Shown: positions 59,602 to 64,000 of the stretch, in pieces
Layout of the letters: each line of letters starts with the position of its first letter
How positions within the stretch are numbered: position 1 is the stretch's first letter
Assembly: GCA_964460115.1 (NCBI GenBank)
Contig: CAYWPR010000010.1
Span: 1-64,000 of the forward strand
Reading direction: 5' to 3'
Origin: JAEUJZ01 sp964460115
GTDB taxonomy: Bacteria; Myxococcota_A; Polyangia; Palsa-1104; JAEUJZ01
Length of the DNA: 64,000 bases
Position numbers and translations under genes: made by a program
The notes under the pieces: model-generated
Seen by the model: only the letters and a program-made list of their open reading frames with translations
Databases searched by the model: none
Told to the model about the DNA's origin: nothing

Positions 59602-61116
59602 TTATCTCCGCTTGCCCGTCGAGCGCCATCGGAATTTGGCCAGACGGGCCAGCCAGGTGACGGCTTCTTGCGGGGTTAGATGTCGAAAAATCTGACGATA
59701 TACTGCGGGATGGCGCGCTGCGGTGGCCAGCATGAAGCGCACAAAGCTCGGCGCATCGACTTCGTCCTGCAAAAAAGCGGCGTAGGTCGAATCGCCCTGC
59801 TCCAAAAGTGTGGCAAAGGCCGCGTTTAAAAGCTGGTTGATGGCATTTTGATGCGCCAACGCGTCCTCGACCGAAGGCATCATCATCAAAGTCAGCCCGC
59901 CCATCACTTGAAGCGCCGGCGGTTCAAGATTTGTCCACAGCGCATGCAGAGTGGAATGTTCCAGCTCGTCCTTGGCAAGCAGCCGAATCAGCCCCTGGCT
60001 GATGGGCCAGAAGGAACGAATCATCGAACCAAATCCGCAAAACGTCAGCGGAGAATGACGCGCCGCCGCATCGCCAACTAGTAGCACGCGCCGATTCGGA
60101 GTCGCTGGCATGGGACCAAGCCGCGTGTAGGCCGGAATATAGCCATAGGTCGGCCGTACAAGCTGCAGGGTTCCGCTTTTATAGCGCGGCAGGGTGCTAA
60201 AAAATCGCTCATACAGGCCGAGAAGCGGATGCTCTCCGGCGGCAATCGCGTCACGAAGCTGCTCTGCGCGCTGGTAATAAAAAAGATAGATGGTCATGGC
60301 GCCTGGCTTTGGCGCTGGAAAGCCTTCCCAAATGTGCTGCTGCTCTTCTTCTATGCCCTCGGTGGTGATTAAAATCTCACCGACTTCGGGATCCAGTTCT
60401 TGGGGCGCGGTGCCTAGGGTCAGCCCCTCCATTACGCCACCCACCGTTGGACAGCACAAATCAAAGCGGGCGTGCGGGCTGTGGGCGCCAAGCGCGTCGA
60501 TAAATAGCCGCGCAAACATTCCGCGTCTCTGCGCTGGCGCCGCCACCGAAGCAGTCTCGACATACACGCCGTCGTGCGCGACACGATATCCCGTCAGCGC
60601 ATGCATCTCCAAAAGCGTCGCCCCGGCATCTAGGGCAATTCGGCGCAGACTTTGCAAAAAGGCAGCGGCATCGATCACGCAATCCAAAACATTGCGCACT
60701 GGATAGGCCGGCCCCTCGGCAAATCGGCAAATGCCGATGCGGTACTGCATTGCGATGAGTGCGTCGACCTCTTCCTGCGTAAAAAGGCCAGAGACGACAA
60801 GCGGCAAAAGCTCGCGCTTTGAGATGTTCCATTCGCGATGGCCAAAGCCGATTCGTCCTCGATCAAAGACGCAGACGCGAAGCCCGGCGCGGGCCAGAGT
60901 TGCGGCATAAATAAGCGACAGGCCGCCTCCAGCCAATACGACATCAAATTGCGGCACAGACCGAGAAAGCTTGCTCAGATCGCCTAGCTCACCTCCCGAG
61001 CTCGTCAGTGCATGCGCGCGGCTTTTAGAAAAACCCTGCTCCAGGGCCAAAAGATGATCTAGAGCATCGAGCCCCGAAAACGCCGGGTTTGGCGGCCCAT
61101 CTGCGCCTTGTTTCAT
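59602..61116 (-). CDS. FAD-dependent oxidoreductase (lycopene-cyclase/geranylgeranyl-reductase-like)
   Basis: From ATG 61116 (AAGGA five bases upstream), 504 residues. The dinucleotide fold FDVVLAGGGLSLIYAATLARAGLRVCVFDRG has GGGLSL where GxGxxG would be usual. NRRVLLVGDAAARHSPLTFCGFG is the second FAD motif of the PHBH/geranylgeranyl reductase/lycopene cyclase group. The middle part (MYLFYYQRAEQLRDAI region) is divergent. Pathway unclear: no carotenoid genes are in the window. It starts a leftward operon of flavoprotein, permease, crotonase and methyltransferase. Confidence 0.82.
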   Translation of the reverse strand: MKQGADGPPNPAFSGLDALDHLLALEQGFSKSRAHALTSSGGELGDLSKLSRSVPQFDVVLAGGGLSLIYAATLARAGLRVCVFDRGRIGFGHREWNISKRELLPLVVSGLFTQEEVDALIAMQYRIGICRFAEGPAYPVRNVLDCVIDAAAFLQSLRRIALDAGATLLEMHALTGYRVAHDGVYVETASVAAPAQRRGMFARLFIDALGAHSPHARFDLCCPTVGGVMEGLTLGTAPQELDPEVGEILITTEGIEEEQQHIWEGFPAPKPGAMTIYLFYYQRAEQLRDAIAAGEHPLLGLYERFFSTLPRYKSGTLQLVRPTYGYIPAYTRLGPMPATPNRRVLLVGDAAARHSPLTFCGFGSMIRSFWPISQGLIRLLAKDELEHSTLHALWTNLEPPALQVMGGLTLMMMPSVEDALAHQNAINQLLNAAFATLLEQGDSTYAAFLQDEVDAPSFVRFMLATAARHPAVYRQIFRHLTPQEAVTWLARLAKFRWRSTGKRR

Positions 61117-61260
61117 CCCAGTCCTTGCCGGAATGCTTGCAAATGCAGCAACGGTGCGCGGAAAACGTGACTTCAAAGCATCGCGTAGCACAGACCCTCT
61201 TTTCTTACTGCACGGGCGCAAAAGGTTATGCGAAGATAGGCGCGAATGCGAATCCCTGTG

Positions 61261-61272
61261 CCCATGCATGGG
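61261..61272. repeat. Short perfect palindrome in a divergent promoter region
   Basis: CCCATGCATGGG lies in the 206-base region between the flavoprotein and the MidA-like gene. Might be an operator half-site, but a single 12-base palindrome is weak evidence. Confidence 0.25.
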
Positions 61273-61322
61273 GCTGCCCATTTTCAAGAACTACTTCAGC
61301 CACTTCCAGGTGACAACGCATC

Positions 61323-62957
61323 ATGACTAGCACTGCCCCCGCTGAGAAAAATCCCGCTGAAGGATATTTGATCGAATCAAGCAAGCGGCTGTCCGATTCG
61401 ATGCTGTGGAATCTGCAGCGCCAGTATTACGATCAGCGTGGTCTTAGCGCCTGGGCGTCGGGAGCGGTCCCTTCTTATGTGACCAGCAATCCGTACATCG
61501 CCAATGCCTACGCCCAAGTTGTGATGGCTTTTTTGCGCGATGCAGCAGCCGCGCCGCCAAGTCACAACGGTGCCTGCTTGTTAAAGCGCGACAAACCTAT
61601 TTACATCGTCGAGCTGGCGGCTGGACATGGACGCTTTTCTTTCCTGTTTCTAAAAAAACTCCTATCGCTTTTGGCCCAATCGTCATTGCGTGACCTCAAC
61701 ATCCGCTACGTAATGACCGACTTTACCGAAAGCAATCTGCGCAGTTGGCAGGCCCAGCCGCTGTTTAAGCCCTTCATTGAATCCGGAGTCCTTGACTTCG
61801 GACTTTTCGACATCGAAAAAGATACCACGATCAAGCTGTGGTACGGCGGACAGCCTTTGACGGCAACCGCCGTTGAGAATCCACTTATCATCATTGGCAA
61901 CTATATTTTCGATACCTTGACGCAGGATCTATTCCGCTTTGACAACGGACAGGTTTACGAGATGCGGGTGACCACCTACCACTCGCATCAGCAGGCTCCG
62001 GATCTGTCAAATCCTGAGGTCATGTCGCAGTTCTCAATGACCTACGAACCGCATCTCATTAATCCTGCGACCTATTATTCGGAGCCATTTCTAAACCAAT
62101 TGCTTTTGGAGTATCGCGATCGTCTAAGCGATACGACCATTGCCTTGCCGACCGGCGCGCTGCGGGGCATTTTTCGGCTGCTTGAGCTTTCGGGAAAACG
62201 CTGCTTGCTGCTTTCTTCCGACAAAGGCTACACGCACGAAGATGAGCTGTTTTTCCTGACCAATCAGCACATCCAATTTCACGGCAGCTTGTCGATGATG
62301 GTGAACTTTCACTGCATGGGTTTGGCCCTTGGCCATCCGTCCATAGGCGGTCTCAGCATGGCCACCGCGCAGCGGCACATAAACCTAAAGACTGCGGGTT
62401 TTTTGGTTGGGGCCAAAGAGGAGATGTTTCGCGATACGCTGCTTTGTTTTCGCGAACAGATGGACGTCTTTGGACCCTATGACTTCTACACGCTGACGAC
62501 GCAGGCTCGGCAAAGCACGCAAAATCCCCAAATCGAACAAATTTTGTGCCTGCTGCGCCTAAGTCAGTACGATCCGAACTTGGTTCTGGAATTCTCCAAG
62601 GAATTGCTCGAGCAAGCACCGGCGCTGAGCGAGACAATTAAGCAAGAGCTATATCTGGCCCTACTCCGCTGCTGGGAGAATTTTTATCCCTTGGGGCGCG
62701 ATCTGCCCTTCGAAGTGGCGCGTATCCTTTTGGCCATGCGCCGTCCCAAAGAAGCCGTCCTATTCAACCAGCACTCGATTGAACTTTTCGGCGAACATCC
62801 CGTGACGCTGGGAAACATGGGAATCTGTTATTATCACGCCGAAGAGCCCGAAGAAGCACTGCGCTGCTTTGATCTGTCGCTGCACTTGAATCCGAATTAT
62901 GGACTGCCCAAAGCCTGGAAAGCGCGCCTAAGCGGCGAAAAAGACCGTCAAGCTTAG
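61323..62957 (+). CDS. MidA/NDUFAF7-like methyltransferase with C-terminal TPR
   Basis: 544 residues. The first 280 resemble class I SAM methyltransferases of the MidA group: PIYIVELAAGHGRFSFLFLKKL (motif I), IRYVMTDFTESNLRSW, and PLIIIGNYIFDTLTQDLFRFD in place of the family's NELxDALPV segment. The C-terminal region ends in a TPR unit (TLGNMGICYYHAEEPEEALRCFDLSLHLNPNYG). MidA-like enzymes methylate arginine in complex I subunit; the substrate here is not known. It is divergent from the flavoprotein operon. Confidence 0.75.
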   Translation: MTSTAPAEKNPAEGYLIESSKRLSDSMLWNLQRQYYDQRGLSAWASGAVPSYVTSNPYIANAYAQVVMAFLRDAAAAPPSHNGACLLKRDKPIYIVELAAGHGRFSFLFLKKLLSLLAQSSLRDLNIRYVMTDFTESNLRSWQAQPLFKPFIESGVLDFGLFDIEKDTTIKLWYGGQPLTATAVENPLIIIGNYIFDTLTQDLFRFDNGQVYEMRVTTYHSHQQAPDLSNPEVMSQFSMTYEPHLINPATYYSEPFLNQLLLEYRDRLSDTTIALPTGALRGIFRLLELSGKRCLLLSSDKGYTHEDELFFLTNQHIQFHGSLSMMVNFHCMGLALGHPSIGGLSMATAQRHINLKTAGFLVGAKEEMFRDTLLCFREQMDVFGPYDFYTLTTQARQSTQNPQIEQILCLLRLSQYDPNLVLEFSKELLEQAPALSETIKQELYLALLRCWENFYPLGRDLPFEVARILLAMRRPKEAVLFNQHSIELFGEHPVTLGNMGICYYHAEEPEEALRCFDLSLHLNPNYGLPKAWKARLSGEKDRQA

Positions 62958-62972
62958 TTTAAGTTTCGCACT

Positions 62973-63548
62973 TTATTGTCCGTCGATTTTTTCGAGTTTT
63001 TCGTCGATTTTTCGTGCGGACAGCGCCAATAACTTGGCGGCCCCGGCCGACACAGAATCGCCAAATTCCCGCGAGCTTTGTTGTAACTGCTTGGCCAGCA
63101 TCCGCTTCTGCGCGCGACGACGCAGATCATCGGGGTTGGGAAAAAGGACGCCGCGCAGGTGCAAAAGCAGCCAGGTCGTCCACAGCACCATGGGCAGCGC
63201 CAACCACAGCGGAGTTCCGGTCCACACCCCCGTAAGAAAAAGGAGTCCATTTAGCGATGCAAAAGCGATAAAGTGCCCAGTCAGACGCCGATAGCCCAGT
63301 TGATGAATCTCGTGCTCGGCGGTCAAAAGCCGCTGGTCGACTTCGTACTGGGCTAGCGCGGTCGTCGCCTGCGCTTCGGAATAGCCAAGTTCCCGCGCGG
63401 TTTCGATAAGCTCACCGCGCGTAAAGCCATTTCCCTGGGTCTCACTCGCCCCGGCATCCGGAGTTGCCAGTCGCTGCACGCGGCGCAGCACTTCATGCGC
63501 TTGCTGCTGGCTGTAGTGTCTTTTCGAAGTTCGATCTTGCGACGCCAT
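62973..63548 (-). CDS. 2TM-domain protein
   Basis: From ATG 63548, 191 residues. A helical N-terminus (YSQQQAHEVLRRVQRLA, FTRGELIETARELGYSEAQATTAL) precedes a hydrophobic hairpin (about 108-145: HFIAFASLNGLLFLTGVW and LPMVLWTTWLLLHL), the layout of small 2TM-domain proteins. The C-terminal part is amphipathic. A longer form up to 63650 is less likely because its start region overlaps the amidase promoter. Function unknown. Confidence 0.75.
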   Translation of the reverse strand: MASQDRTSKRHYSQQQAHEVLRRVQRLATPDAGASETQGNGFTRGELIETARELGYSEAQATTALAQYEVDQRLLTAEHEIHQLGYRRLTGHFIAFASLNGLLFLTGVWTGTPLWLALPMVLWTTWLLLHLRGVLFPNPDDLRRRAQKRMLAKQLQQSSREFGDSVSAGAAKLLALSARKIDEKLEKIDGQ

Positions 63549-63676
63549 ATATATTTCAGTCTGCCCCACGCGATTTGACGCGGCAAGCCGCGAACAAGCT
63601 GCGCACAAACGCGTACAAGATCGCGCCCTTGATGCTTGGCGTTGCGCCACAAGCGTGCGAGTATCGTTGCCTCTTC

Positions 63677-64000
63677 ATGCGGCTACGCCAATACGATGAT
63701 CTAGATGCCCTCGCGCTGGCTGAACTCATTGCCAAAAAGGAGCTATCGCCGCAAGAGGTGCTGGAAGCAGCCATCGAGCGCATTACGGAACGCAATCCGC
63801 GCCTCAACGCGGTCGTGCATACTTTGTTTGAACGCGCGCGAGCGCGGGTCGCTGACCTGCCCGATGGCCCTTTGCGTGGTGTGCCTTTTCTGCTCAAAGA
63901 TTTGAAACTGCAGCTTGCCGGCACGCCGACGACAGGCAGCACGCGCCTGGCCATGTCCAAGATTGCGACCCAAAGCAGCGTGCTCACCGAGCGATACGAA
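63677..64000 (+). CDS. Amidase (amidase-signature family), N-terminal part, truncated by window end
   Basis: Open frame from ATG 63677 to the last base (108 codons). The product starts MRLRQYDDLDALALAELIAKK and contains NPRLNAVVHTLFERAR, GPLRGVPFLLKDLKLQLAGTPTTGST, which matches the amidase-signature family (N-terminal Lys of the Ser-cisSer-Lys triad in LLKDL). The rest is outside the window. Divergent from the 2TM gene, with 128 bases between them. Confidence 0.88.
   Translation, partial: MRLRQYDDLDALALAELIAKKELSPQEVLEAAIERITERNPRLNAVVHTLFERARARVADLPDGPLRGVPFLLKDLKLQLAGTPTTGSTRLAMSKIATQSSVLTERYE

Overview
The window looks like chromosome of a GC-rich delta-type proteobacterium, most probably a member of the Myxococcota. 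This is an inference from gene content: FHA-domain sigma-54 activators, FHA Ser/Thr kinases, several kinase-like proteins with long Pro/Ala-rich linkers, a PilZ protein, an outer-membrane protein resembling the Myxococcales family TIGR04551, and crotonase paralogues. It is densely coded (about 53 genes). No gap exceeds 300 bases; the largest are about 39045-39309 and 6877-7116. I found no tRNA, rRNA, CRISPR array, transposase or integrase.

Layout. 51-1028: nadA. 1152-9375: a tightly packed rightward set of a cupredoxin-like secreted protein, a five-haem cytochrome c lipoprotein, two membrane PP2C/SpoIIE phosphatases (joined by start/stop overlaps), then after a probable terminator a STAS protein, an RsbW-like ATPase and a CoxE-like VWA protein, followed by a CysQ/IMPase-type phosphatase. 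10341-15558 (leftward): an ABC-type tripartite efflux system (ATPase, TolC-like, MacA-like, MacB-like permease) and a PilZ protein. 15646-19368: a KdsC-like phosphatase converging on a ketosynthase, a chain-length-factor-like protein and an LpxL-like acyltransferase. 19499-25590: an orphan contractile-injection tail-tube-like protein with a very long low-complexity tail, divergent from a lipoprotein, an FHA-GAF-sigma-54 activator and an FHA Ser/Thr kinase.

25643-39044 is mostly housekeeping (gltA, mfd, ybdK-like ligase, NtrC-like regulator, TlpA-like thioredoxin, trpS), with a membrane-anchored pseudokinase and a MoaD/ThiS-like protein. 39310-46549 is accessory: crotonase, TetR-MBL-Rossmann operon with a palindromic operator candidate, lipoprotein, BNR propeller plus second MoaD-like protein, rhomboid-like membrane protein. 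46671-49280 holds a degenerate kinase followed by a strongly diverged adenylosuccinate synthetase homologue. 49335-53330: outer-membrane protein, VWA protein and TPR protein. 53483-56086: a second tail-anchored pseudokinase. 56180-64000: GNAT, methyltransferase, crotonase, AI-2E-family permease, flavoprotein, a MidA-like methyltransferase with a TPR end, a 2TM protein and the start of an amidase.

The most promising material for something undescribed is (1) the kinase/PurA-like pair, (2) the redox-protein plus partner-switching operon, (3) the orphan tail-tube next to an FHA/kinase pair, and (4) repeated use of catalytically degenerate kinase domains as membrane scaffolds. All functional links are inferred from the sequence only; no database search was run.
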